The position numbers were made by a program, and so were the translations under genes. From Portulaca oleracea (Eukaryota > Streptophyta > Magnoliopsida > Caryophyllales > Portulacaceae), in contig CM055881.1 of assembly GCA_029582165.1 (NCBI GenBank), positions 23,107,594-23,171,593 on the forward strand: a DNA stretch of 64,000 bases. The letters are read 5' to 3'. The notes beneath the pieces are model-generated. The model was given only the letters and a program-made list of their open reading frames with translations, was not told the origin of the DNA and searched no databases. Shown piece by piece: positions 22,520 through 33,999 of the stretch. Each line of letters begins with the position of its first letter. Position 1 is the first letter of the stretch.

Positions 22520-23190
22520 GGGGTCTTCTCCCTCATTTTCGACGCTCTGCAGTCTACCCTGGAGATTCAGCAGTCAGCATCCAGAGACTCTAAGAGATCA
22601 AACTGCTAGCGGCATCCAGCTACCAAGCGTCAATGATCAAAGTCTGTAGAAGATCAAGATCGAGTCTCCAAGTCTTCGGCACATCTTGATCAAGAAAAAC
22701 AACAAAGTTCTTCACCAAGACCTGCAAAGCCTTCATAAGATCAAACTGCAAGCAACCTCAAGCTACCAAGCGCCAAGGACCAACGTCTGGTAGTTCGACA
22801 GCTTCTGTTCTTCACATCTAAGACTGCAGTCATATTCTTCATATTGTTCATCGATCGAGATCAAGCACTCAAGCCCTCGCATCTAAGAACATGAAGAACT
22901 ACAATCAACAGTCTACCTGCAAATGGTCAACCTTCGAGCAACCTCCAGCTACCAAGCACTAAGGACATCAACGCTCAAGAACTGCTATAGAGCTCTTCAG
23001 CTATTCGAGATCGAGATCAAGCGTCCGCGCCCTCGGCTCACCCAAATTTCAGGAGATCGAATCAGAGGACTATTTTATTGTATTCAATACAAAGATTGTA
23101 CCCGCATACATTCAAATATTAATACAAATTAATTTGTTTCTCATTTTTCTTGTCTTTGTTTATTTTAGACCTGAAATTTGTGTTTACAAA

Positions 23191-23210
23191 TTTGGTACGC
23201 TCGGTGGGAC
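23191..23210 (+). other. Primer-site region of the Tat-like element
   Basis: TTTGGTACGCTCGGTGGGAC lies two bases after the LTR. TGG(C/T)ACGC(C/T)CGGTGGGAC is a phrase I know from this position in plant Tat-type Ty3 elements. The tRNA identity was not checked. Confidence 0.6.
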
Positions 23211-23271
23211 ATCTCTGCCTCTCATCTCTTTCTCCAAGAAGTCAAATTCAACCTTAGATTCAAGCGTCGTG

Positions 23272-25430
23272 ATGGCTGTCAACATGGAAGAAAAGATAGC
23301 TCAACTTGAGGGTATGCTAAACAGGCTTGCCGGGGAAAGTGAAGAGAAAGACAAGAAGATCAACGAACAAAGTGAGCAAATCGCAAAGCTGATGAAGAAA
23401 ATAGAGAAGCACCCTTATCAAGAGTCTGATGGAGAAGCAGACAAGGAAGAATCGATCTAACAAAGAGTCTTCCAAAGATGATGGCAATAAGGAAGAAAAG
23501 AAAAACACATTTTCAGGATCAATGACTGTAGAGGATATTCAAAACTTAATTGCAAATGCAGTGAAGGCTCAACTCGGAGAAAGATCGGCAAAGAGTCACT
23601 TATACACGAAGTCATACACAAAAAGGATTGACACTCTTCGAATGCCACAGGGATATCAACCCCCAAAGTTCAATCAATTTGATGGAAAGGGTAATCCCAA
23701 GCAGCACGTTGATCATTTTATCGAGACTTATAGCAATGCAGTACGGAAGGAGATCGGCTAGTCAAGAAGTTCGTTCGCTCTTTGAGAGGGATCGCATTCG
23801 ATTGGTATACGGAGTTAAAGCCTGAGTCTATTGACAGTTGGGAACAAATGGAGCATGAGTTTCTCAACAGATTCTACAGCACTCAACGGGTTGTCAGCAT
23901 GACAGAGTTGACAAACACCCAACAATGGGAAGGTGAGCCAGTCCTTGATTACATCCATCGCTGGAGGGCTCTTAGTCTTGAATGCAAGGATCGCCTCGCC
24001 GAAGCTTCAGCTGTCGATATGTGCGCTCAAGGTATGCATTGGGATTTGCTCTACATCCTCAAGATGGCCAAGCCGAAAACCTTTCAGGAGTTGGCAACTA
24101 AGGCGTATGATATGTAGCAAGTCGACGGGGAAGGTCTTCATCTGCCCTTGAGTCAAGGAACGGAGCTAATAGGTACAAGAAGAATGGCAAGTTGTCGAAA
24201 ACTTCAACAGAGGAGTCCATGGCTATTTCAATGTGTGAACCAGTGAGAATCTCTACTAAGCCTAAACCTAAAAGAGAGAAATTCACTTCCTCGAAAGATA
24301 CTGAAAAGAAGTGCCCTACACTGAAGGAGCTTCAAGAAAAGAAGTATCCATTTCCAGACTCAGATTTGTCAGGAATGCTCGACAACCTGTTTGAGACAGG
24401 AGTTATCGAACTTCCACAACCAAAGAGACCAGAAGAAGTGGGAAGAACTACTGGTCCAAGATATTGTCGTTATCATAGGGTAGTCAGTCACCCTCTTGAG
24501 AAGTGCATTACACTGAAGGAGCGGATCATGAAGCTAGCTGAGGAAGGACAGATAATATTGGACTTAAATGACAATGTCGAAGCCAATTTTGTTTCAGCAC
24601 AGCCGATTCCAGCCAAGAGAAATGAATTCTTGATGATTCAATTTGGATGTCAAAAACCAGTTCTGCTTTCCGTACCAATTCAGGCCCCTCAAGATGAACA
24701 TGAGCAAGTCTCAAAAGCTTTTGGTGAAGAGGAAGGATGGAGCTCGGTGTCTCGAACGAAGACTGGGGGAAAAGTGAAGTCCAAACAACATCACCTCGTC
24801 AAAGTAAGCAGCAAAGGAGAAGTAGCAATCATCAACCTTCGATGGAGAGCAAAAGGCTTGAAGATATCAAGAAACAAGAAGTGGGTTCAACTGAGTCGCT
24901 TGAGCGAGGCCCTCGTGTTCTTGTCGCGCTGGAGGAATACTTTCCAAAGTACTTCTTTGAAGAAGTTAACAATGTTGCAGCTGTGAACATGGTCTCCTGC
25001 TTCGAGATCGAAGAAGATGATAGCGAAGGAATGGAGTATCAACCTAAGTCAAAGCTCTCCGTGTTCGATAGGTTGGGACAGCCAACTTCCCACAAACAAG
25101 TACTGTCTTTGAGCGAATAGGGTGTCTAAGAGAGCGCAAAGCCTCGGACTTCAGCAGGATCAAGGGTGGTTTGAGATCAAAGTCTTCTTATTGTCAAAGA
25201 TCAAACAAGCTGAAGAGGTAGCAAACTCACAAATCGACCAGGAAAAGAGCTCCGCATTCAGCCACCTTGGAGTCATCAACGAAGTTCAAAGCACCATCCC
25301 ATCTCGCATGAAGCGTTGTTCAACGTTGGAGGTCAAGACTGAAGGATCTCTTAGAGTGAAGAGAGGCACTATGATCTTCACCGGTCATCAAAGCAAAAAC
25401 AATGTCAACAAAGAGCTTGAGCAAGAGGAG
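23272..25430 (+). pseudogene. Tat-like gag, broken
   Basis: The likely start is MAVNMEEKIAQLEGMLNRL, a coiled-coil-like N-terminus. Then come the capsid-type motifs QPPKFNQFDGKGNPKQHVDH (23429-23761), AFDWYTELKPESIDSWEQME and FLNRFYSTQRVVSMTEL (23782-24117), and the zinc-binding CRYHRVVSHPLEKC (24192-24986) typical of Tat/Ogre gag. The frame changes at about 23450, 23755, 24115, 24770 and 25120, so it is dead. The protein would assemble the virus-like particle. The reading runs into the Athila-like LTR at 25431, which marks the insertion point. Confidence 0.82.
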
Positions 25431-27130
25431 TGTTTAGACCCAATTTTGTGTCTAAATACCGCCTAAATCCTTAGGCTTTTGACTTGTTTCGTGGTTTAAT
25501 TTAATAACTTTTAATACGTTTTTGGTTATTTTGTAGATTCTAGAGTTTCTACTCAAAACATGGAAAAAAAGGCCATTTTGTAGCTACTTTGAGAATCCCG
25601 AGATTTCCCGGGTCATGGTCGAGACAAAGGCGAAGAAAGCGGGAAGGCCGGACACATCAAGAGAAACAAAAGTTAGACTCTGCTAGTGGCCGAGCCTGAC
25701 CGTACCCACGGCCCTGATGACCGCACCCATGGTGGGTACAAGGCAGGACAAGGAGGTGAAGTGACCAAGCCTGACCTTACCCACGGTCTCGGGTGACCGC
25801 AGCTACGGTGGGTGCAAGACATGAGCAGCAGGTGAAGTGCCGAGTGAGATCGTACCTACGGTCTCAGGAGACCGCACCTACGACGGTGCGAAGGAGAGAA
25901 GTTTCACCTGACCTAAATCGCCATACCGCACCCACGGTCATGTCACACCGCGCCTACGGTGCTGCGAAGATGAGATAAATATGCAGGAGTTACGCAGGAC
26001 CGTAGCCATGGTCTCATAGACCGTACCTACGATCCCCTGCAGATTCGCATTTTTCTACTTAATGAAGTGACGAGTTTTGAGTAACTAACTTAGCTTGTAT
26101 ATAGGGTTTTTAGGTCTTTGAGTTGAGGGGGGTAATTTGGAGGGAGATTAGACAGATTAGAGAGTTTAGAGAGGAATTTTTATCACATTTTAGCTTTCAA
26201 TTAGAGTGACTCCTTAGTGATTAGTGAGAGTTTATACTTGGATTATTGTTCTTGCACTGGATTTTACTGGATTTCTATTAAAGAATTGAAGACTTATTTT
26301 ATTATTGGAGCATTGGATTCTTATTATTCTGGAGCATCTTCCTTTGTCATCAAATTAATGAGCATTTCTTAACTCTTACTCTCTTTAGTTCATCTTATTA
26401 CTCTTTAATCTCTGTTTTTGTTATTAGATTACTTGGTGTTTGTTGATTGTTGCTATTGTTGCTTGGAATTTCTAGATACTCTCTTTTTAAGCATGAATGA
26501 AGTTATTATTATGTTTAGCATGTTAGATAAGATGATTAGAGGCTAGAACCCTTATGGGTTAGGGAGAAACTAAGGATGTGAATGGTGTATTTGGATTGGG
26601 TTAGCAACTTTATGAGGTAATTTGTAATGGAATCAACTTCCCACTCCTATTCTTCCTTCAAGTGGGATGTATTTGGGGTACGAAAGATCCCGAATACATC
26701 CAACACTTGAGTTGGAAGGTTGGAATTGGGATAGTTAGTATTCTATTCACGAAAGTGAATAGGAGCTAACTATAGAGTCCCGATTCTTTAACCCTCCAGG
26801 TCCGTGGTGGGCTTATAGGAAGTTAATCCTGATTATCCTTTAAAAAGGAAATCTGGTGGGTTTATTTTAACGGGATTGTCACTTGATTCTACTATTTTGT
26901 TGCTCCCTAGTTGTGAAACCCTCTTCGTAATCACTGTTCGCGTCCCGAAATCTCCCGATACCCATTGTTCCCATTTGGCTGAACCATAGTTGTGTTTTTT
27001 TCTGTTCGTCACTGCAAACTTCTTTCTATCCTGCGATCTTAAACTAACCTAGAGTTGATTAGTTCTAGCTAAGGCCCCTAGCTCCCTGAAAGAGAACGAC
27101 AATACCGAGGTCTAACAAAACCGCTTTACA
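25431..27130 (+). repeat. 5' LTR of the Athila-like element
   Basis: It starts TGTTTAGACCCAATTTTGTG and ends CCGCTTTACA, about 1700 bp. It aligns over its length with 41322-42948. Differences include a ~70-bp segment near 26527-26610 (AGATGATTAGAGGCTAG onward) present here but missing from the 3' LTR near 42400-42430. Confidence 0.87.
25698..26033 (+). repeat. Cluster of ACCGTACCTACGGT-type quasi-palindromes, 5' LTR
   Basis: Around ten variants of ACCG(T/C)A-CC-(T/C)ACGGT occur in 330 bp. The stem is 5-9 bp and the centre 2-4 nt. The same cluster recurs at 41593-41907 (3' LTR) and 37004-37197 (3' region of the same element). Confidence 0.8.
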
Positions 27131-27135
27131 CAAAA

Positions 27136-27155
27136 TGGCGCCATTGCCTGGGAGC
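27136..27155 (+). other. Primer binding site of the Athila-like element
   Basis: TGGCGCCATTGCCTGGGAGC lies five bases after the LTR. TGGCGCC at this place is usual for plant Athila/Tat-type Ty3 elements. The second Athila-like element has TGGCGTCGCTGCCGAGG at 46581. Confidence 0.8.
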
Positions 27156-27269
27156 AAGCGCACCTAGCTTAGCTTATTGTCTTTAGGTTGCTTAAGATCA
27201 TTTCACTTGCTAGAGATTTGTTATCCTCGGTTATTGGGAATTTGACTCTTCTGTTTGTTCTTTTTGTGC

Positions 27270-27904
27270 ATGCGGACTCGATCTCGATGAGGCCCAACTC
27301 CTATAACTCCACCGAATCCGAATTCGGAGAGTATTATTCGCCAAGCTAACGCCGGCTCGAGACGAAGAAGACAAAAAATGGAACGAGAGACGATCGAAAT
27401 TCCAATGTCTGACGGAGAGCAAGATCCACCCCTTACCTTAGCATCATATTCCTTACCATCGTCGGGTACGGGAGGCGATCCCATTATATTACCTGCATTA
27501 CCACCAAACGCATCGTTCGAGTTTAAACCATATTTGTTAGAGATATTTGAGAACACTCTGTATCATGGAGGAGAGCATGAAAATCCCATCGACCAAATAA
27601 ATAAGTTCGAGCAACGCATCGGTTTCGTACAAATGAATGGAGTTTCCGCCAAGTATATGAAGCTGAAATTTTTCCCTCTCACCTTGAAAGGGAAAGCACT
27701 ATTGTGGCTCAACACGTGTCCGCCGGGAACCTATTCTACATGGGATGCCCTTAGCCGCGATTTTCTTCAAAGGTTTATCCCCAATGAAGAGACGTGTAGG
27801 TTGAGGCAAACCATCATGAGTTTCAAACAAGAATCCGATGAGACGTTATTTGAAGCATGGGGGAGATTCAAGGGTCTCCAGCGGAGGTGTCCACACCACA
27901 ATCT
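27270..27904 (+). pseudogene. Athila-like gag, N-terminal part
   Basis: The frame opens with ATG at 27270 (MRTRSR) but meets TGA at 27288. It is open again through MERETIEIPMSDGEQD (27378) to the insertion. The capsid-type core is plain: FEFKPYLLEIFENTLYHG, MKLKFFPLTLKGKALLWL, WDALSRDFLQRFIPNEET and RFKGLQRRCPHHNLENW. Gag makes the particle shell and binds the RNA. The gene is cut at about 27905 by the Copia-type insertion and continues at 31780. Confidence 0.85.
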
Positions 27905-28652
27905 TGAAAATTGGGTTCAGACTATTCTTGAGGACCTCAACGCCATCACCTCAGACGAAAGCCACCTCAGCAGTGTGATTTTGTTTGAAATATAATTTAG
28001 GGAAGTATTAATCATATCTCAATCTCATCCCTTCTCTTTATTTCTGAGATAGCATATTTTAATGATTTGACTTTCCTCATTTTAGAGACCAAATAAGAAG
28101 GAAAGAAATATGGAGCTAAGAAGATTACGGGACAAGATTTTGAATCAACTCTAATATGGAAATTATTCTGAAGAAAGGAAAGAAGACGTTGCCTCCTAGC
28201 CTCTATATATTGTCGTCTCTTCTTCATAACTTGTATCGATTTCCAAGCAAGTAAATCGGTTGTAGGAGTTTTGTGAAAGAAAACTCTGAGTGTAGGAATA
28301 TTGAATGAATATTCTGAGTGTAACCACATTTGTGTTGTGGCGAGTTTTGTAACCAGTGGTCTAACTGGTGAGGACCTCCTGAGGTCGTAAGTTTGGTTGA
28401 GTCCAGTGAACCTCTGCTGAGTGAGGTCACTGTTTGTAATCGCCTCTTCCATGAGGCCTCAAGAACAGAAGACGTCTGCAAGGTCTTCTGTCCTAGTAAG
28501 CTGCTTTGAGGACCTCACAGTCTTCTTATCAGCTGAGTTGTTCAATAATAAAGAAGTATTTTTTAGTATTTAAAGGTGCTATTAATATAAGTTGTGTTGA
28601 TTGAAGTGCAGATTTTTTACATAACCCTAATCACCCTGCTAGGGTTATTTCA
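27905..28652 (+). repeat. 5' LTR of the second gag-only element
   Basis: It aligns with 31015-31779 from GGTTCAGACTATTCTTGAGG to AGGGTTATTTCA. It lacks a 26-bp stretch (CTTTCTCTTTCTAAGC region) found near 31640 in the 3' LTR. The first ten bases differ from the 3' LTR and could belong to the host gag, so the left edge is uncertain by about 10 bp. Confidence 0.85.
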
Positions 28653-28654
28653 AT

Positions 28655-28666
28655 TGGTATCAGAAC
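28655..28666 (+). other. Primer binding site, second gag-only element
   Basis: TGGTATCAGAAC, two bases after the LTR. It differs from the initiator-Met complement of the minus-strand element (TGGTATCAGAGC) in one base. Confidence 0.85.
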
Positions 28667-28708
28667 GAGTCCACAAATTAAAGAGTATAACCACTCGTGG
28701 AAAAGATC

Positions 28709-29907
28709 ATGGTCGCTATCAACACAAATGAAGCTCCTCAAGGACGCTCATGGACAATTGCTCCACTACTTACTGGAGAAAACTACAGGTCGTGGAAAAG
28801 ACAAATGGAGATCTTCCTCAAGGACCAAGATGATGACCTCTGGACTGTGGTTACCGAGGGAGATTATCCCATTCCCACGAAGAAAAACAGTACTGGTCAA
28901 GATGTCCCAAAGAAAATATCTGAAATGACCAAGAAAGAGTTGGAGTCATTGAGAAAAAAAATACTCATACCCTAAACTTGATTTATTGCAGTTTAAATTT
29001 GAATGATTTTGAACGTATATCAAATTGTGAAACTGCGAAACAGGTTTGGGATTACTTGATAACCTCATATGAAGGCACAAGTCAAGTCAAGGACACCAAA
29101 GTAGATATCCTTATCCAAAAGTATGAGGCCTTCAGAATGAAGGAAAATGAGACTATTGAAGAGATGTTCAAAAGATTCAGCAGCATCACCAACCACCTCA
29201 TATCTCTGGGAAAAACCTACCCAAATGAGGAACAAGTTAGAAAGGTCCTCCGATGCCTGCCTAGAAGAAAATGGGGTCCAAAAGTCACAGCCAGTGAAGA
29301 AGCTCAAGATCTCAAGGCCCTCAAACTGGAGGAACTCATTGGAAAACTATTGGCCTATGAGATCCAATTGAATGACCTCTTAGAACCCAAGGAAATTGCC
29401 CTCAAGGCAGTATGTAAATCTGACAGTGAGTCGGATGATGATGAGGAGGAAGATACAATGGCAATGATGGCTAGAGGGTTCAGAAGATTATACAAGAAAA
29501 ATCCAACCTTTCGAGGATACATCAAGGATGGACAAAACAGAAAAGCAACCTCAAAAGGTAAATTTTCATTAAGAAAAGATGTTGACCCATTTACTTGTTT
29601 TGTTTGTGGCAGCTCAAAGCACCTCATGAAGGATTGCCCTCACGCCAAAAGAAACAAAGACAAGAGAAACAGTCGGCCTCAATGGCATAAACATAAGGCA
29701 ATGATGGCAACATGGAGTGATAGTGATTCCAGTGAAGGCCACAGTGAGGTAGAAGAAATAACAAATGTATGTCTGATGGCAAACACAAGTGAGGATCAAG
29801 ATCCAACCTCATCTCAAGACGAGGTAAACATTGATGACCTCCTTAATCTTTCACCATTACATCTTGCTCATAAGTGTATGCATCTTTTAAATACTCTAAG
29901 TCCTTGA
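28709..29907 (+). pseudogene. Copia-type gag of the second gag-only element
   Basis: The first Met codon is at 28709 (MVAINTNEAPQGRSW). The UBN2/DUF4219-type Gag follows: LTGENYRSWKRQMEIFLKDQ, then after a break at an eight-A run (about 28952) LIYCSLNLNDFERI, AKQVWDYLITSYEGTSQVKD and GKTYPNEEQVRKVLRCLP. The zinc knuckle is normal here, CFVCGSSKHLMKDC (C-X2-C-X4-H-X4-C, near 29600). An acidic Ser/Asp-rich stretch flanks it. A stop at 29905 precedes further decayed coding up to about 30400, including KIWVLK at 30288, where relatives have a W-V-P-K-G motif. No pol follows. Confidence 0.84.
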
Positions 29908-31014
29908 TAGAAAGAATCAAGCACCTTACCAACCATGTTCAAAGTCTCAGTGAGGCCATAGAAAGCCTGAACTCTTAAAATTACCTCCTATTTACAGAAA
30001 GCAATAGACTATCTCTTGAGGTCAAAGACTGCCATAAAACCATCACTCAATTATCCAATGAGGCAGTCACTAATTCCCATCCTTACCAAAGCAAACTAGT
30101 CTCCACAACCCCCTCTTCTCAACCTCGGACCAAAGTTCCTACAAATCATCCTCCCAGAGGACCTCTTCTTCCCACACCAAATATTCCACCTCTCAGAGAA
30201 AGCTATCATAGAGGACCTCCAACAGAACATAAAATAAGTACCTCACAAACTTCTCTGTCTAAAGGAACTAGACCTCCGTGCATAAATAAAATTTGGGTCC
30301 TAAAGACCTCATTGCAAAGATCTCATCCTTGGTCAGAGACCAAGAAAGGTATGGTGTTCTCTACTGCAGGTATGCCTCAGATACACTACCAGAGATCCAA
30401 CCAAGTTCTGTAAACTGAAAAGCAACAAGATTTGAAGAGTGAACTTTGGAGACAAAAGCCAAGACAAGATCCTAGACATTGGGAAGGTCGCGAATCAACA
30501 CCACTCGCACCATTCGAGGGGGAGCCTTCTATCATAAGGACCTCAACCTATGCACAAGCTGTCAAATTGAGGGGGAGTCCTATTATCCCTTCTCCCTACA
30601 TGTGGTCCCTCTCCTCCTCCCAGGTTCGTCAACTCACTGCATGCCCGGACCTCTGATGTCCTCATCAGCATGGTCTCTCGGGTACCTCAAAACTTAATCA
30701 GGGCCTGGTCAAGGTGCCCTCATAATTTCTTTTCCTCCTATCCCTCCTTCTTCCTCTCTCTTCTCTGCTCATTTTGGCTACACAATTTAGTACTTGTACT
30801 CTCCTGTTTCCTTATTGTCTGAAAGACAAAAAGGGGGAGAACTCTTTTGGTCTGTAACTGCAACAAACCTCTAAACTGTTGCTATGATATATGATTGCTA
30901 CTATCCTACTACTATATGCCTATACCACTGTTGCTACTTCCTTGCTATCAGTTTATGTATAGAACCTCCCAAGAGTTTTGTCTTTCAAACAAAAAGGGGG
31001 AGATTGAAGAGGTT
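29908..31014 (+). other. Decayed 3' internal region of the second gag-only element
   Basis: Possible remnants of a Ser/Pro-rich Gag tail to about 30400, then C/T-rich non-coding DNA with two AAAAAGGGGGAGA-type purine tracts (about 30829 and 31001). Only the second abuts the LTR. Confidence 0.5.
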
Positions 31015-31779
31015 CAGACTATTCTTGAGGACCTCAACGCCATCACCTCAGACGAAAGTCACCTCAACAGTGTGATTTTGTTTGAAAGATAATTTAGGGA
31101 AGTATTAATCATATCTCAATCTCATCCCTTCTCTTTATTTCTGAGATAGCATATTTTAATGATTTGACTTTCCTCATTTCAGAGACCAAATAAGAAGGAA
31201 AGAAATATGGAGCTAAGAAGATTACGGGACAAGATTTTGGATCAGCTCTAATATGGAAATTATTCTGAAGAAAGGAAAGAAGACGTTGCCTCCAAGCCTC
31301 TATATATTGCCGTCTCTTCTTCATAACTTGTATCGATTTCCAAGCAAGTAAATCGGTTGTAGGAGTTTTGTGAAAGAAAACTCTGAGTGTAGGAATATTG
31401 AGTGAATATTCTGAGTGTAACCACATTTGTGTTGTGGCGAGTTTTGTAACTAGTGGTCTAACTGGTGAGGACCTCGTGAGGTCGTAAGTTTGGTTGAGTC
31501 CAGTAAACCTATGCTGAGTGAGGTCACTGTTTGTAATAGCCTCTTCCGTGAGGCCTCAAGAACAGAAGACGTCTGCAAGGTCTTTTGTCCTAGTAAGCTG
31601 CTTTGAGGACCTCACAGTCTTCTTATCAGTTGAGTTGTAACCTTTCTCTTTCTAAGCACTTTTGTTCAATAATAAAGAAGTATTTTTCAGTATTTAAAAG
31701 TGGTATTAATCTAAGTTGTGTTGATTGAAGTGCAGATTTTTTACATAACCCTAATCACCCCCCCTCTAGGGTTATTTCA
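31015..31779 (+). repeat. 3' LTR of the second gag-only element
   Basis: It starts TGAAGAGGTTCAGACTATTC right after the purine tract (31001-31014) and ends TTATTTCA, 765 bp. Confidence 0.87.
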
Positions 31780-32751
31780 ATTGCACCACTTTTATTCCGG
31801 ACTGAGTAGCTCTTTGCGCGAATCCATTGATCATGCATCGGGAGGCATGTTCCTCAAGAAGACGGCAGAAGAAGCAAACGTGTTTCTCCATGAGTTATCT
31901 CAAAACTCTCCACATTGGGGAGGCGGTCGTGGTCCAAGAGATGGTCCTTCTCTAGAAAGCAATCCTACTATTAAATTTCTCATGAATGTCGTTCTAGAGA
32001 TCCAACAGAAGACGGCCCCGGAGGAGACTACGAGGCAAGTAAAGGCAGCTCAAGAGGTACCTATACTTATTCCGGAAGCCCGAGTTCTTGTATGTGATTT
32101 TTGTGGAGGGCCAAACTCTTTGAAACGGTGTGAAGAGTATCAAGCCGAGCAAGTCCAAGCTATATATCCTAACAATAAGCTTTCCTATTCCAACCCAAAT
32201 CCCATTCGTCCTCGCGGAAATTATGCCTACAACCAACAAGCTCCACTAAACCAAAACCCACCCCCCAGTTTCCAAAATCAAAATCGCCGTCAATACCAAC
32301 AAAACCCCACCAAGGTTAAAATTCCCAAGCACCCAAACCACCACAACAAGAATTCTCCATTGAGAAAATCCTACAAAAGATCTCTTTAACTCAAGATAAG
32401 ATGGCCTTAGCTCAAGATAGGGACCAAGCACGTATCAAGAATCTTGAGTTACAATTGGCTCAAATGGCACAACAATCTAAACCCACTCAATCTCTTCCTA
32501 GCCAACCTCAACCAAACCCTAAGGGGCAACTTAATGCTATTACATTGAGGAGTGGTAGGGAGATTGAAGGGCCTAGAATGGTGGAAGAGGATGTTTTGGG
32601 TGACAAGGAGGGTGATGTGGTAGATGTCACGAAGGAGGAAGATTTGATAGAGGAGCGGGAGAGTGAGTTTGTTTTGGGTGAGAAGAGGATGAAGTTCATG
32701 TGGAGGAGTTGGGAGAAGCTAGTAAAGAAAGAGAGGAGATGGAGAAGGTAA
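31780..32751 (+). pseudogene. Athila-like gag, C-terminal part
   Basis: It resumes in frame with LHHFYSGLSSSLRESIDHAS, the natural continuation of the N-terminal part. A zinc-binding segment CDFCGGPNSLKRC at about 32093 lacks a clear His. A Pro/Asn/Gln-rich tail follows. A frameshift near 32350 moves the reading to LELQLAQMAQQSKPTQSLPS and GQLNAITLRSGREIEGP (32401-32751), the conserved gag-protease linker of this lineage. Another shift near 32740 leads to the protease frame. Confidence 0.83.
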
Positions 32752-32753
32752 GA

Positions 32754-33911
32754 AAAGGGAAAGGAAGAATGATGGAAGAAGAGCCAATCCAAATCATTGA
32801 GAAGCCGAAGTTACCGTCGGTTCCTTTTCCCGAGCGGTTAGCAAAGCCCAAGTCCAATGTGAAGTTTTCAAAGTTCATCGGGATGCTCAAAAAGCTTCAA
32901 GTAAACATTCCATTTCTTGATGCTATTTCCGAAGTCTCATCTTTCAAGAAGCATTTGAAGGAGCTTCTCACGAGCAAGAGGAGAATTCAAGAGAAATCTA
33001 CTATCCACTTGATGGCGGATTGTAGTGCTATTATTGAAAACAAATCACTGGAGAAGTTAGCCAACCCTGGAACTTTTTCTATTCCTTGCACCATCAGTGA
33101 TATGCGGATTAGTCATGCTCTTTGTGATTTAGGAGCTAGTGTAAGTATCATGCCTCATTCTATATGCAAGAAGTTAAATCTCGACGATCTAACTCCTACG
33201 ACAATCAATCTCCAATTGGCCGACCATTCCGTGCGAAGACCTTTGGGAATATTGGAGGACATTCCAGTCCAAGTGGGCTGATTCTTGATTCCATGTGATT
33301 TTGTAATTTTGGAAATGGAGGAAGACAACAACATTCCCATCATTTTGGGAAGGTCGTTTCTTGCTACGACGGGTGCGATTATTGATGTGAAGCATGGTAG
33401 TATGTCGTTGAATGTCGGTGATGAAAGCATAATTTTTAACCTCGAGGGGTCATTGAAAGGTCCTTCGTATGGGGACTCGTGTTATGCTATCCATATGATG
33501 GAGGTCCTCGTTGATGAATATATTGAGAAATCTCATCTACTTGAATCTACTTGCGACGACCCTTTGGGAGCTTGTCTATTGGAATCCTCCCAATTTCAAA
33601 CCGATGGCAACGATATTACCTTCTTTACCAACCTTCTTGATTCATCACCCATGCACGAGGAGATTATTATTGACGAGCCTCATATTGAGTGCATGGAGAT
33701 TCAAGATGTGATCTACAAAGGTATGTCTTCTTCTCAAACTAAATCCTCTACTCCTTTAGAGCTTAAACCTTTACCCCCTTCCCTACAATATGCTTTCTTG
33801 GATGATGAGAAGTCTTGTCTTGTTATTGTAAATGCTAAACTGCATGATTCTGATTTGCATAGTTGCTTAATTTGCTTAGAAAGCATAGGGGTGCATTATG
33901 TTATAAAATAG
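32754..33911 (+). pseudogene. Athila-like aspartic protease region
   Basis: LPSVPFPERLAKPKSNVKF, INVPFLDA-like NIPFLDAISEV and LKELLTSKRRI lead to the active site ALCDLGASVSIMPHSICKKL (near 33115). DLGAS replaces the usual DTGA and is standard in this lineage. A flap-like ILGRSFLATTGAIIDV follows (33337). The enzyme cuts the polyprotein. A TGA at 33279 splits the domain. The tail 33430-33911 (MMEVLVDEYIEKS...) is the lineage's linker to RT and ends at TAG 33909. Confidence 0.85.
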
Positions 33912-33999
33912 AGGATTTGAAAGGTTTGTCCCCTTCTATATACATGCATTCAATTGATTTGTTAGAGGATGCAAAACCAACTAGGCAACCCAGCGTCGA

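Larger units (their letters stand above)
22131..23188 (+). repeat. 5' LTR of the Tat-like element
   Basis: It runs TGTAGGAGGC to GTGTTTACA, 1058 bp. Promoter signals are visible inside: tandem G-box repeats at 22167-22394, TATAAATA at 22512 and a C/A-rich transcribed leader. The repeated phrases AGCTACCAAGC and CATCTAAGA at 22600-22990 suggest internal duplication in the leader. The left limit is chosen by TG and by the promoter order, since no partner LTR is in the window. Confidence 0.68.
22131..25430 (+). mobile_element. Tat-like Ty3 element, 5' part (LTR and gag)
   Basis: It consists of a TG/CA-bounded LTR, a primer-site region and a decayed gag, in that order. At 25431 it is broken by the Athila-like element and resumes at 42949 with its 3' non-coding region. 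No pol coding remains in either part, so it was either non-autonomous or deleted before the break. No 3' LTR is seen up to 45611, where another element's LTR begins. Confidence 0.72.
27905..31779 (+). mobile_element. Second gag-only Copia-type element (TR-GAG type), inserted in the Athila-like gag
   Basis: Structure: 5' LTR 27905-28652, TGGTATCAGAAC primer site, gag, purine tract AAAAAGGGGGAGAT, 3' LTR 31015-31779. The 2.4-kb internal region encodes only Gag. It is related to the minus-strand triple-LTR element (same primer site, same purine tract, same Gag family) but is a different family. The host gag reads straight across it, proving the insertion. No clean 5-bp duplication is visible at the junctions. 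Confidence 0.87.
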
